DNA from: Patiria miniata
Lineage: Eukaryota > Echinodermata > Asteroidea > Valvatida > Asterinidae
DNA: 64,000 bases
Reading direction: 5' to 3'
NCBI RefSeq assembly: GCF_015706575.1
Contig: NW_024037058.1
Coordinates: 4,209,754 to 4,273,753, forward strand
Positions 23,431-35,364 of this stretch are shown piece after piece. The notes below the pieces were generated by a model. The model made no database searches and was not told where the DNA came from. It saw nothing but the letters and a program-made list of their open reading frames with translations. The stretch's first letter is position 1. Each line of letters opens with the position of its first letter. A program made the translations under genes and the position numbers.

Positions 23431-25379
23431 AATTTTTTAACAGACCTCTAGATTGTTACCAATCAGCGGGCGCTTTCTATGTCGGGTCTTTGGTCAATCA
23501 ATTTTGTCACGTCTAAACATGGATTAAAATAAACATGCTAGACACAGCAACAAAGGCTTAGGTCATGCGCTTTTACGGTATGTTAGGCGAAACATTCGGC
23601 GCAGCTGTTGTATATATTACAAAACACTGGATTCGAATTGACCAATTACAGTTTCAGTCCTGATTTGGGAATGAAATGACTTCACTACTGAGTAATGTCG
23701 ACTCAGATTGGCTAAGGCGCAAGATCGCATAAATCTGCATGCTTTGACATATCAGACGTTATATAGGAGACTTGGCTCCGTGGATAACGGATGATACTCA
23801 GACTGGGGGGGGGGGGGGGGAGAGAGACTTTAAAAAAATATCATGCAAGTGCAGTGATGGCACACGGAGCCAACGAGCTGTGCAACTCGCATGGTCTTTT
23901 TTCGTGTCCAGGTTTATGTCCACCTTGACTCAAGTCTACGTGACTGACATGAACGTGTGTGATCTTTTCGATGTTGGAATTTACATACGCAAACGTGTGC
24001 AAACGCGACTGAGCAAAAGAGGTCAGTCTTTTGAAACAGTTGGACCATTGCTTGATGATTGGACATGCATACCAGTCTAGTCTTTAGCCTCATTTTGAAA
24101 TCACATAACTTCCCTCTCATGTGCAAACTACTGAAGAAATGTCTCCTTTAAAAATTGAATTTGAGTCTTCAAACTTGGTTGGTGAAATACTGAGGACCTT
24201 TTCTTGGCCCAATGAAAATTTTGGAAAAATTTGCTGGCTGAAGAGCGAGTAAAGTTGGCCCGATTTGTGCACGTTTCAGAACACTCCAGCCAGGTCCCAG
24301 TCTACGACTACATATGATAGACCCGCGAACGTGGCGTTGTAACAACGCCATGCTCCGTCCTCGTGTAAATACACTCGGAATCGTCACGCGGCAGGTCATC
24401 TCACATATAACCTGTTTAATTTTGCCCTATAGGTTAATCACTTGAACTTGTTAGGTTTTCTGTGAATTTACATGAGTGTTGGTCTGTTGGACCTGTCATT
24501 GCCAAGAAATTTGATGAAAATGATAAGAAAATCACTGAGACACGCAAATGGTCCTGGTAGCCCGAGTTCTGCATGCGCAACATGGTGGGAGTCACACGAT
24601 GGGAGTCCCAAGTTGGTACCCAACTACCCGTCTTACAAGTTACATCAGCCTCGACTCCAGAGGCGCGTGCTCGTTCCTTACACTAACCCCTGGCTGTGAT
24701 GACGTAAATGACACTGAATGGCTATTCACAGCGTACTGCGCGGGCATTTCGAAGATTGCACGCCAGGCGCCCCCATAATGCGCTTGCGCTCTTAGCTTTG
24801 CACGTAACGTCATGTACGAAAAAAAAATTATGATTCAAAAGTCGCGATGTAGGATATGGATTATGTCAGCTGCGTTTTTTGCTAAAAAAAGTCATGAAAG
24901 GGGTACGTACATTTAATACATCTTTGCTAATTAACACAACGTCCAAACGTTGTGTTTGAAAGGATTGATTCTTGAAAATCACAACTGTTAACATTTTAAA
25001 GATGGCGTCGGCACGTAAAACGAATAAACTGCAGCCCTAATTATAATATACCGTATTTTGATATATTTAAATTACACAATTCCAGGGGTTACGATCGCGC
25101 AAGGCATGATGGGAAACAACATGGCACTGCAAGATCGTACCCACGGGGCACGAGGTTGAAGTTACATGGCAGGATGACCGTAATACCAACCATGTTAAAA
25201 TTCTGCTAAATCAACTTCAAAAATCTGCCAAATCACCCAGTATTGCCGTTCCATTATTAAAGGGTTTGTTTCAGGATCTTTAAAAAAATTAAGCTTTTTC
25301 AAACCAAAATATCCTTGACCCTCCATTATCTACGCAGGTATACGCTTGCAAAAAAAGTTGCATACGTGCGAGGATTGTA

Positions 25380-25702
25380 GAAAAAGGACCGCGTAGCTTT
25401 AGGGGGTCTGACGATTACTCTAGCCGATCTAGTCTTAATTTTTTTTTTTTCTTTTTCCTTCAGAACCACCGATGTACATAATTCTGCTGAAAAAAAAAAT
25501 ACTGCTGATCATAGAATTTTCTGTGCAACTCATTTTTGTATGCAAATATTCTGTCAAATTTAGCCAAAATTCGGCTAGTAGAAAGGGGCACTCGGCCGCT
25601 GTAACCGCCGGATTACAATGGTGTATTTTTACTGTAGATCGAAGTGGCTATAGCTAGCCACGTTCACGGGTCTAACCCCCTAAAGCTATGCGGTCCTTTT
25701 TC
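25380..25702. mobile_element. 323-bp TIR element, TA-flanked
   Basis: The left end GAAAAAGGACCGCGTAGCTT is mirrored by AAGCTATGCGGTCCTTTTTC on the right, with similarity extending about 38 bp. Flanked by TA on both sides. No coding capacity. It contains a GCCGATCTAGTCTT word also found in the MITE at 768, perhaps a nested fragment. Confidence 0.7.
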
Positions 25703-25803
25703 TACGCACTAAGTTACATTCAATTTGTGTGTTACAACGCGCGCGCATTGCAAGCGTTACCTGTGTACATAATGGAGGGTCGCGGATACCATATATTGTT
25801 GAT

Positions 25804-26403
25804 GTACCCTAACGTGGCGCGGCCCCCAACGTGGCGCACTTTGATTTTTCGCCTGTAGCGCCTACATAGAGCAAAAGTTTTAATTGAAATTTCACAGAAA
25901 GTGAAATTTCATCAAGTTCTAAAACACTCCTGTTCATAAATCGCGAGTTTATTTACCCGTAACCAAGTTAGTAGAAAAATTTATTTTGGAGTGATTTTCC
26001 GATTTTAATTTTCAAGTGCAAAGTGAACCCTTGGAAAATGCCCCGAAAAATAAGAAAATAATTTTCTGACAAACATCTGGCTGGGTATGTAAGTAGAGAT
26101 AATAATTGTTTATCACAATTTATCAAGTTTACAGAAATTCTTAAAAAATTGTTGATTTGGAATTTTCCGAGATTTATTCCAGTGCGCCACGTGAGGCATG
26201 TTAGGGAACACTCCGCCAATTTGTGCCCAATTTCCGGACGCCACCAGTTTTTGAATTTCGGATTAAATTTTTATGAAACCGAAATCGTTCACAGAGGTTA
26301 AATAGCAAGCATTAATAAGCCTAGTACTAGTATTTTACTGCATGAATTTGAGGTTTGTCAACAAAGTCGGGTAAGCTTCGACGTGCGCCACGTTAGGGAA
26401 CAC
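25804..26403. mobile_element. About 600-bp TIR element
   Basis: The left end ACCCTAACGTGGCGC is mirrored by GCGCCACGTTAGGGAAC on the right; internal copies of GTGGCGCAC and GTGCGCCACGTG lie near each end. No coding capacity. Target duplication not identified, so the ends are approximate. Confidence 0.55.
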
Positions 26404-28544
26404 GACTATAGAGCAAGGAATTTCCAGCATTTAATAAAACCTTACCCTTATCATGGTTGGGTATCCATCCAGTTAATCAGGCATCGAAATATGACTGTGA
26501 GGCAGCTTCCACAGTACAACAGGAGTCTCCGAAATGTTATAAATTAGCGGTCAAAAAAACCTTCAGGGGAGACCAAACATAGGCATGCAAACCGCCATGT
26601 TCTCGCATACAAAACAACCCTCATTTATGCATCGACCGCCCGCAAATAGTTCCCAAGATTCTCGAAGAAACAAACTAGTAACACATATTGTTCCGCCTTC
26701 AATGTCAACGCTGTGGAAACTGCTTTCTATCCGATATAATCTCTTTGACAAACATATCTCATCCACTGTATGCTTAATATACATAAATAAATGTGTAAGT
26801 CTCAATATTTTGAAAATTTGTAAGTGTGTAATGTTTGTTTACATGGGGACTAGACCAAGGTCGCGGACGCGGATCGTTGTGAACAGGGCAGGTCACATGC
26901 AAATAAGTTGAAAAGGTTTTCTTACACCGGGGAATCCCCAGCACGCAATGCGCTGACCATTATACACACGGCACGGACACACACGTTGAAGAAAACCCGA
27001 ATGCCCACATTAATCACTTTCTTTCTTGCATTATTATCGGGTACAATTAAAAAGGCAGATATAATAGTTCAAGTCGGGAGACACACGACATTTTAACGGG
27101 GAATTTTGGCACCAATAAAATGACGGGATCTTGCTAAACCATAAATGCACCATATACAACTCACAAAACATTACACAAGCGTAGCCAGGGCAACCCTAAT
27201 ATTTTGTAAAGACGTAGTACTGCCCTTTTCCATTTAAGTGCCATTTTCCACCAGTGTTTACCGCCCCAATATTTTTGAAAAGTTCCCTTTTTTAACAAGA
27301 AAATGGTGTCCTTATTCGTACCAGCAGCCCTTACGATTACGAGTGCCCCTTTTAATTTCGCAAGTGTGTCGCCCTGAAAAGTGGCATACATGTATAGTTT
27401 ACGTTAGTGTGCTAATTGTTGGTTTTGATCAGCGCCCACATTGGGAAATGGTATCAGCCCCCCCCCCCCCCTCCAATGCCGAGCATTTTGGATGCAATTG
27501 GGCCCGAAAGTGGCGCTATTTAGCCATGTTGCGGAGGCCTGAATAACTGTGAGAGTTCTGCGTATTTTTAAAAGTTTGTTGAAGTATGGGGATTTGACAC
27601 TGATGGCTATGGGAATTTATTTGATTGGCTGTACCCTCCGAAGGACAATGGTGACAGGGAACCAGACGTGGGTTTTCCAAACCGAAATGGGGTATGGTGA
27701 AGTTTTTTTCAAAGTCACGTACTGTAAACTCGCGAGGACATTTTATATGTATTTCACATTATGTATACATATCTGTGTATATATACAGGCTCGTTCTCGT
27801 ACAGTCGGACTCATAAAATATATATTCGTTCTCGGAAAGTTAAGTGCGATATTTCGTGGAAATGTAGGCCTACTTTTACTTGCATGCACCTTAACACACA
27901 CTCGTGGAAAAGTACACCGGAGTCGTGAAAAAATGTCTAAGGCCTAAAGTGCACCGGAGTCGTGAAAAAAATGTGTAAGGCCTATAGGCCTACTCGTACT
28001 ATACTTGTGCTCGTACTCGTGATGACAAAATAGCTGTTGGAAGACATTTTGTTTCCCATATCTTGTTTTCCTTTCTTCCTATATATTGAACTCTCAAACT
28101 CCGTAGCGTTTTCTTTATGGGGCATTATATTTCTATAACGACTGACTTGTGGGGTCTATGTGGGGTATATAAATTGTTCCGTTGTGAACACATACTGCCT
28201 CACAGTCGTGTTATACTTATGAGTCATATTGTTCCCGCTTTGTTTGTTCATATAGTTGTACTTTTTCATTTTGTTTGCACTTGAAAATGTTCGCTATATC
28301 TCCTATAAGGTCACACGTAAACCTCCCGAATCGCAAATCCCCCATTGTATCGTAGGTACACAGCGAATCCAAAGTACCTAATGCTAACGCCCTCCCCAAG
28401 CCAGCAGATGCTCATTACATTAACAACCGTGTGCTGGAACCGTGTAACGGCTGCTATAAATTTTCATGACTGAATTTTTACAGTACAAAATACGACCGTA
28501 AAGGCCTAAACACCATATTGATTTTTTTAATATCCGTTTATCTG

Positions 28545-28670
28545 CCGCCAATAACCAAAGACTCGAGTTTAAACTTGCCATCATAAATCATCCACACTCC
28601 AAGTATCTCCCGTAAAAATTTAAAGACCAGAATTATATCTCTCTACCTCGGATGATAAAGTTGTTGATAG
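28545..28670. repeat. Diverged repeat, copy 2 (related to 22640-22770)
   Basis: See the copy at 22640-22770; the same words occur in the same order. It precedes a gene-free stretch before gene D. Confidence 0.5.
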
Positions 28671-29506
28671 TTCAAATTTGCATAACCAGCGATCACTGTT
28701 CAATTTTCATAAATTGCTTTGGTTGTCAGTGTTTCTGTCAATTTTACCATCTGAAACTATCAGCTCAACCACTGAACGTCGCGTCCGGCACATAATCACA
28801 AGTTCCAAGTGAAAAGACTGCAGGTCTTCAGAAAAGGTAAGATACATCAATGTAACATTTCACCATCATTGTTGTTCTTTTTATCTTCGTCCCTACAAGA
28901 TAAGACATTCAAGAGCTAGCTAAAATTCTCTTCTAAAAGCTCTAGACAGGAAAACAAGTGTGTCGTAATGATACAATAAGGGTGCTTCAATGTAATAATC
29001 TTCAGGGACGTAACAACGCATAATTTAATCCTTCAATAAAAGCAATCGATGAAGTGTCACACTATTGTTAATGTGTATAGTTATTTTCACAAATATTTCA
29101 TTCATTGTAAATTATTAAACGCAGTGTAGATTTCAGGAATATACAACACTCTTACTCCCCAGGGTGATTTACCAGAAACCTTCCTCATCCTTGCATATCC
29201 CAACACCATTATAATAAACTTTGCACATAAACAGTTGGACTTATTTGTGGTATGCCTAATCCCACGAAAAGCACAGTCAGTTTACTAGAGCAGCTTATCC
29301 TAACAGATTCCAACAAACCCTGGTGTTCGGGATCGTTAGGGTTAACATTGACGTAGAGTATAGCCTATGTACACTTACTGTACATTATTTCAAGAATCAA
29401 CAGGTATCTACGAATCTACAATTTTCAATACGGCTTTGTTAACATTTGAAGGGTACACACGGGTCGTGACGTTTTAAGAGCACTCTCGGTGGAGCTTCAA
29501 CTTCAG

Positions 29507-29690
29507 AATATTAACACGGGTGTGTTTACAGAAAATTCTTGCCAAAAAGAGATGTAAAACCTTCATGTTTAGGGTATGTACGTGACGATTTGTGTACACT
29601 GTTGGTGAGCATTCAGAATAAGAATATTAACAACGGGGTATTTACAGGAAATTCTTGCAGAAAGAGTAGATGTGAAAGCTTTTTACATTT
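29507..29690. repeat. Tandem duplication, period about 115 bp
   Basis: GAATATTAACACGGGTGTGT...AAATTCTTGCCAAAAAGAGA and GAATATTAACAACGGGGTAT...AAATTCTTGCAGAAAGAGTA occur in direct orientation. Two diverged units, not coding. Confidence 0.65.
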
Positions 29691-30235
29691 CCATATTGCA
29701 ATTCTGCAATTTTTGTCATATCGCAATTGCCTAATTTTAAAGTAACTTGAAATGCTATGGAACGATGCAAAGAGGGTAAATGTTGCAATGAACTTCATCC
29801 TTTTTTATAATCGATGTTCCCATTTATTCACCTTACTGTTTTATTAAGCTAGTTTTTCATGACTTTCATTCTAATGTCCTCCGTGCACAGGCCTATTTAA
29901 GTTTTGTCGTCAATATCGGGTAGCATGTTTCACTTAAGTTGCAATTTTCAAAATACAGTATACCTTACCCAAGAGCACGAATTCTTTGTAATGTCACAAT
30001 CAGATTTTTCTTAACCTTTATTTATTTATTTGATGTGCTGCTATTTGCAAGTTCATACATGACAGTAGGCCTAGATATCAGCTGACTCACTTTTTAACTT
30101 TAAGAAATTCTTTTTGTTTTTCATTTATTGGGGGAATTTTCCTTATTATAATTTTACGCTTAGATAAATTCTTAACCCTTTATGTTGATTACGACTCTTC
30201 TTCATAGTTTTACGTCTATTCCGAATGACCGATTA

Positions 30236-30350
30236 CATACACAAAATATATTAAAAATATCAAATAAATAACATGAAACCTGAGGTTTAAATAAACCTTG
30301 TATATACAAAATATATTAAAAATATCAAACAAATAACATGAAACATGAGC
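30236..30350. repeat. AT-rich direct duplication, period about 65 bp
   Basis: ACAAAATATATTAAAAATAT followed by CAAATAAATAACATGAAAC occurs twice in direct orientation with few differences, so the duplication is recent. Confidence 0.8.
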
Positions 30351-31085
30351 ACAAATAAATTAAAAGAACCACGAGCACAATAAACTCACCTGTAAACACT
30401 CCACAGAATTCCATCGAAAATGATGCATCTTCAAATAATCATGTACATGTATCGTATTTCCAATTTGCGCACCAACTTGTCAGCATCATAGTTCTCTTAA
30501 ATGAGTGGACAGCAGATTTCAAGTTGTCCAAAAATGAGCTGCTCGTCAAAATTCCCACGAACATGATGTGGTTCACAGTGTATAGGAATTCCTGATGAAC
30601 GCCGTTTGGCCACAAGAGCACAAAACCTGCAAATTTCCTTCGCTGTACCACATGAATGTAGACATTATAGGCCCTATGTATCCCACAGTTTTCGCAACGA
30701 ACGATCTCCATCATCAGTCAGTATAGATTCGTCCTCATCAGCCAAATTCAGTGTCAAGCAGTATCTAATGAAACTATAGGCCTAATACGTGCAGATACCA
30801 TTCTGTTTGAGGCAATGAGGTTTGTTTTAACGAGTACTTTTGTGCTAAGATAGAAAACACGTACTGTTATTCTATGGGACTGAGATGGCGGTCTGTGACT
30901 ATTACTCGTATTGTGTTATGCAACTTGAACAAAAGTTATACAAACGCACCTAAAACGCCAGCAATTGTAAAAGATGTATAAGCGCATCAGAAAACGAGCA
31001 AAAGGAAATGTGAATAGACCGCAAGAATCTTCATTAATTCAGGAACGTGGGGAATGAATATCCCTGGGAACTCAATTGAATAAAG

Positions 31086-31108
31086 TGTGTGTGTGTGTGT
31101 GTGTGTGT
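31086..31108. repeat. (GT)n microsatellite
   Basis: About 12 GT units followed by a T run, upstream of gene D. Confidence 0.9.
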
Positions 31109-31499
31109 TTTTTTTTACAAAATACATGGTGTAGTCGGAGAACTGACCATAACTGTATCTCGTGAGATTTAACCTTTTTAAGACAGTCGAAAACCAATTA
31201 ATAAAGGTATATTGCATGCGACTTTGGGAATATTTTCAAATTATCTCTTAAAGGCAGATAACCAAAAAAAACCCAAACTACCATACAGTTTTATTTCATT
31301 CAAAACGATGCATTGGTACAAACGCTATGCTTCATCAAACTGAAGGGTCAACATTCGAGTCATTATTGTTCATGAGCAAGTTTGTCAGTCTGTCTGTCTG
31401 TCTGTTTTTGCTTCTGTTGGCTTTATTCCAGCGTACCCCACAAAACATTCATTTCCTTTTTAGTTGACTCAAAAAAGTTTTTGTCTCTACCCATTCCAG

Positions 31500-34400
31500 A
31501 TGTTGGCTATTCTGTTGACGGTGTGCACGCTGCTGATGGGTGCAGCTCTTGCAGCGGAACATTGCACGGATCCCGTGTCGTATATCGGTATGTCAAATGT
31601 TGACCCAATTAGATGCCGTGTTATAGTAACTTGCATGATTTTTTGGAATAGTTTTTTACAATCTTTGATTTAAAAAAAAAAACCAGAACATTTTCTCCCG
31701 TTTTGAACCCCAAAGTTACGTCGTTAGCAGGGGCGTAAGTGCCGTTGGGAAGGGTATGTCCCCTCACTTTTTTTTATCATATGGTGGGCCACGTGATCGG
31801 ATTTTAGTGGTTACACAAACCAAAACATGCAATTTTGTAAATTTTCAACGGTCAAACTTTGTTAAAAATCTTTGGGGGAAAAAACCAGAGAACCATCAGT
31901 ACAAAAGGATTCAATGTGGTGCCCCCCCCCCCGCCCGCGATTTTTTTCTCCCAAACGACATCCGCATACATGGTTGTTTAGCGCCCTCTGCGATACTTTT
32001 ACGATACGCACGCAGGTATATAATTATTTGTTTCCCTGGTTGGTTTACTGAACACGGAGCTAGTGTGGTTTTCGCGATTCAACTGCACAATAAAACACAG
32101 TAATACGCCAAAGGACGACAAATCCAAAGAAACGTAAACGTGAACGTTATTTTTGTTCCGATTGAGACACTGATAAAACGTCGCAATCAAATTAGTTTTT
32201 TTCGGAGGTCTTGTTTCATCAAGTGTCTTGCCAAAATGTCACAGTCCTATCTGATAAAAAATTGTAGTCTTTTTTCTGTCGATTTATTGTTATATCTCCA
32301 ATATCAAAAACTTATTTGTAACATAAAAAAGTGATTGCAAAGACGTCTTCCGGTGAGCTGTTTTTACCCCAAAAGAGACTGGATACAATTCGGCCACAAG
32401 AGGGCGTGTTGTACGAGCTAAAGCACGGACATGCGCACAAGCCTATTAATGTTGCCCTGAAAACAGCGGTGTCTCGTCATTGGTACGGTGGATTTGGTCA
32501 GAATCAAATCAGGGCATAAATGATTATTGTGCGCATGCGCAATTAGATACACCGCCCCTAAAGTGGTAACAAGCATTTTGATGGACATTTGGAATTTTTT
32601 TTTTAAAAATCCAGGGTGATAACACCCTAAAAGCTGCCACCACTGCAATGCTATCACATATATTCCAACTCTGGAGGTGTATACATTGCCAAAAAACGCT
32701 ATGACGATTGTTTTTCTTATTTGGTACCGGTGGCCAAAAATGTTGACCGAGGCTGATGGACTGAAGGGCGTTGCACACATAATTATCACAGTATGCCATT
32801 GCTAGGCCCAAAGATCCTATAGCAGCATATGTGAATATACGTACCGAATATATTCTTCAATCAACTGATTATCAATTTAAGAATGCAACATGATTTCCCA
32901 TAAAATTATGATGAAAACTTATCAAGTTGTTGACTTTTTTAACCGCGATAAGCTATGCAGAGATTCACGTGAGGGGTCCTGAACGCCGCGACTCAGCACT
33001 CTAAAATGGCGGCGGCTCGGCTCCATGACGAACATAAACACGGTGTTAGTGTTCAAAATTCCATAACTTGAAAAAGTACATGAGTGATTTGGATGATTCT
33101 TGTACTAGAAAATATGTAGTCATACTAGACCAAATTATATTTGGTCTTGAATGACAAGTTTTGGTTGAATTGAGCAGCACGATGTTACATTTTGCTGGAG
33201 TTAAATTTCATTCCCCAGTATACATGTATACACTTTTGGTTGTGGGTGTTCGACACATACCTCGAAATCACCCGGAAAGGTGGGGGGGGGGGTCGATTCA
33301 ATAGCCCATTTCCCTTGTCAAAAAGTGTGTGTGTGTGTGTGGGGGGGGGGGGATAATATACGCCCATCCCCCGGGATTTAAGCCACTGGTCTTGGGCCAC
33401 TTTCCTTGAAACGCAGTTAAACACACAAATAAAGGATGGGTCAACTATAATGGTGCAGCTTATCAGTTTATCATGCGAACAAAGGATTTTTGGAAGAACA
33501 GGAAATATAATTTCAGAAAAAAATGGCTTAAGTGGTTTTCAAGTCCCGTTTTGTAATTGTTGTACTATCTTTTGAACAAAACATCTTATAATGAAACCAA
33601 CTAAAAAGCATTTGGAACGGTCCTCAGCAACAATTAGACATCAAGTTTGAATACTGCCTCCACTTTTAACAAACGTGCCCGATTCGACATTTTTTTGTGT
33701 GGGACAGACAACCTGTACAATTTCTTCCGCCTAATTAAACATGTAAAACAACAGTCGTGGAAATTTGGGGAAAAGGGGATCAAGACATGGAGAAATGGGG
33801 TGAGCAGACTCTCCACCGCTGTTCCAGAGGCTCACATTGTTGAGGGATGTAAGCGCACAAGTTTTGATTACATCTGCATTTTTGTCTTGTGAACAGGAGT
33901 AGTCACTTTGGTGTCCCCCCCCCCCCCCCCCCCCCGCTTTCCGAAATTCCACGACCGGCCCTGCGCAGGCTTTTGCGTTACGGTCATTCCGCCCCCCCCC
34001 CCTCGCCGACACGGATTTACACAACTTGTCGTTAGATTCCCTTATATGCTCAAAAATAATTATTACCAATGGGGAGATCGTTATCTTGTACAACCATAAT
34101 ATATTACGTACGCTAAAAAATCACTCAGGTTTATAGAACCAAACAATTTGACAATTCTGACGAAAAGGTGGTTGGCAAATATCACGTGACCAACACATTT
34201 ATATCAAAAATGTATAAAGGTAAAGAGGATGAACCTGAGTTCACAGGAACGGAGAGCCCATCTCTCTTTCGTTAGCCATTGGGCCAGACTCGAGTCCATG
34301 AAATCCTGCTGTGGAGTCGTGCACATGGCAACATTTCACTTTTTTAAAGAACACAAAACATAAAGTTTATAGGGATCGACCTCGGAAAAAAGGCGACACA

Positions 34401-35364
34401 TGCGATCCGCGGATTACTTGTATAAAACCGTCGACATTCATCAACGGATAGGTATCACACCCTTCTCTTTCATTTTTGTTGTCTTGTAGACGTCAAACTG
34501 TCCTTCACTGTAGGGATCAACGATCAGTGTTCGCAATGCTCGTTGCAGCCGTGCACCTTGCTCCAGTTGATGGCCGCCCATAGGCAACAAGCATGGAGTT
34601 TGCAGTGGCTCAAGTATTCAGAACCCGGCAAATTGGCCTGGCTGGGAAATTGCACCGACCCGACCATCGCAGATGACATCTTCGACTGCTTTTACAACGG
34701 CCCCGCCACAGGCATCAACGGAATCGCCTACAAGGCCGACCCCAACCCAGTTCACAGCATACAGCCGTACGCCTGCTGCGACTTGGTGGAGAATTTCTAC
34801 GTGAGCCATGCGACCTTCCCATCGGCAGACAAGGGGGCCTTAGCCTGCGAGGTCGGCGGGGCGGTGGCCTGTAGCTACGAGTACTTGCAGCGAGTTGTCA
34901 GTAAGATGCCGGCGGCCACGTTCTTCACGCCGTACGCTTGGTATAACAAGTTCAACGAGGCAACGCGCAGGGAACTGGGCGGCACGGGACTCGCGCCGTC
35001 CGTGCAGGGGGCCGTCGGTGGGGGGCACGAGCAGTTCTGCTGTGGGAAGCTGTCCCTTCAAATGTCCGACTACGTCGATTATACGACCTCAGGCACAGAA
35101 AAGCTGGACAATTGCACCGCTAATATGGGCGAAGGGGTCCACGTCTGCAACCTGAATGAGCTGGACAGAGCTTACGAGTTAGGGTTTCGCTATGACCACG
35201 AGTGGGCCCTCTTCGCCCAACACACTCGGGCTTTCAAGGCTGGCAAGGCCAACTGCGGCGGCGCAGAGGTCCCGCAGTGCTACCACGATAGAATCGCGGT
35301 GGATAAGAATACTGCTATAACCTCGCAACGGCAAATGCGCATCGCTTGCTGCGGCCCAATCTAG
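31500..35364 (+). CDS. Gene D: secreted protein with three cysteine modules (paralogue of gene C)
   Basis: Two exons: 31500-31587 (phase 1, donor GTATGT) and 34490-35364 (acceptor TTGTAG, TAG stop), giving 320 aa. Residues 1-19 are a clear signal peptide (hydrophobic core MLAILLTVCTLLMGAALA, cleavage expected before AEHC). The second exon repeats the gene C layout: module 1 from CSQC to YACCDL, module 2 from ACEVGG to QFCCGKL, module 3 from HVCNLNEL to IACCGPI. Module 2 again lacks the two middle Cys. Conserved between C and D: VH[PV]CNL.EL at the start of module 3, the QFCCG[RK]L block and the RxACCGP[LI] C-terminus. Exon 2 is markedly more GC-rich than its surroundings. The intron (2.9 kb) carries simple repeats and a copy of the G-rich repeat also seen at 50936. 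Function and family are not recognised. Confidence 0.85.
33270..33385 (-). repeat. G-rich interspersed repeat, copy in gene D intron
   Basis: Read on the minus strand, it matches 50936-51042: TAAATCC(C)GGGGG, a GATGGG block, ATATTATC/ATATATCA, then GATGGGCTATTGAATC and a C-run. A GT microsatellite is inserted here. Both copies resemble a family beginning CAGGGGCGTA. Confidence 0.65.

Larger units (their letters stand above)
16223..31499. other. 15-kb gene-poor spacer between genes C and D
   Basis: No supported protein-coding exon was found here. It holds the SINE at 18004, the fold-back/minisatellite element at about 18730-20825, MITEs at 22346, 25380 and 25804, G-rich runs and small direct repeats, listed separately. 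Stretches 16300-18000, 20830-22340, 26410-28540 and 30360-31080 contain nothing I recognise. Open frames here are short and lack splice or family support. Confidence 0.5.
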
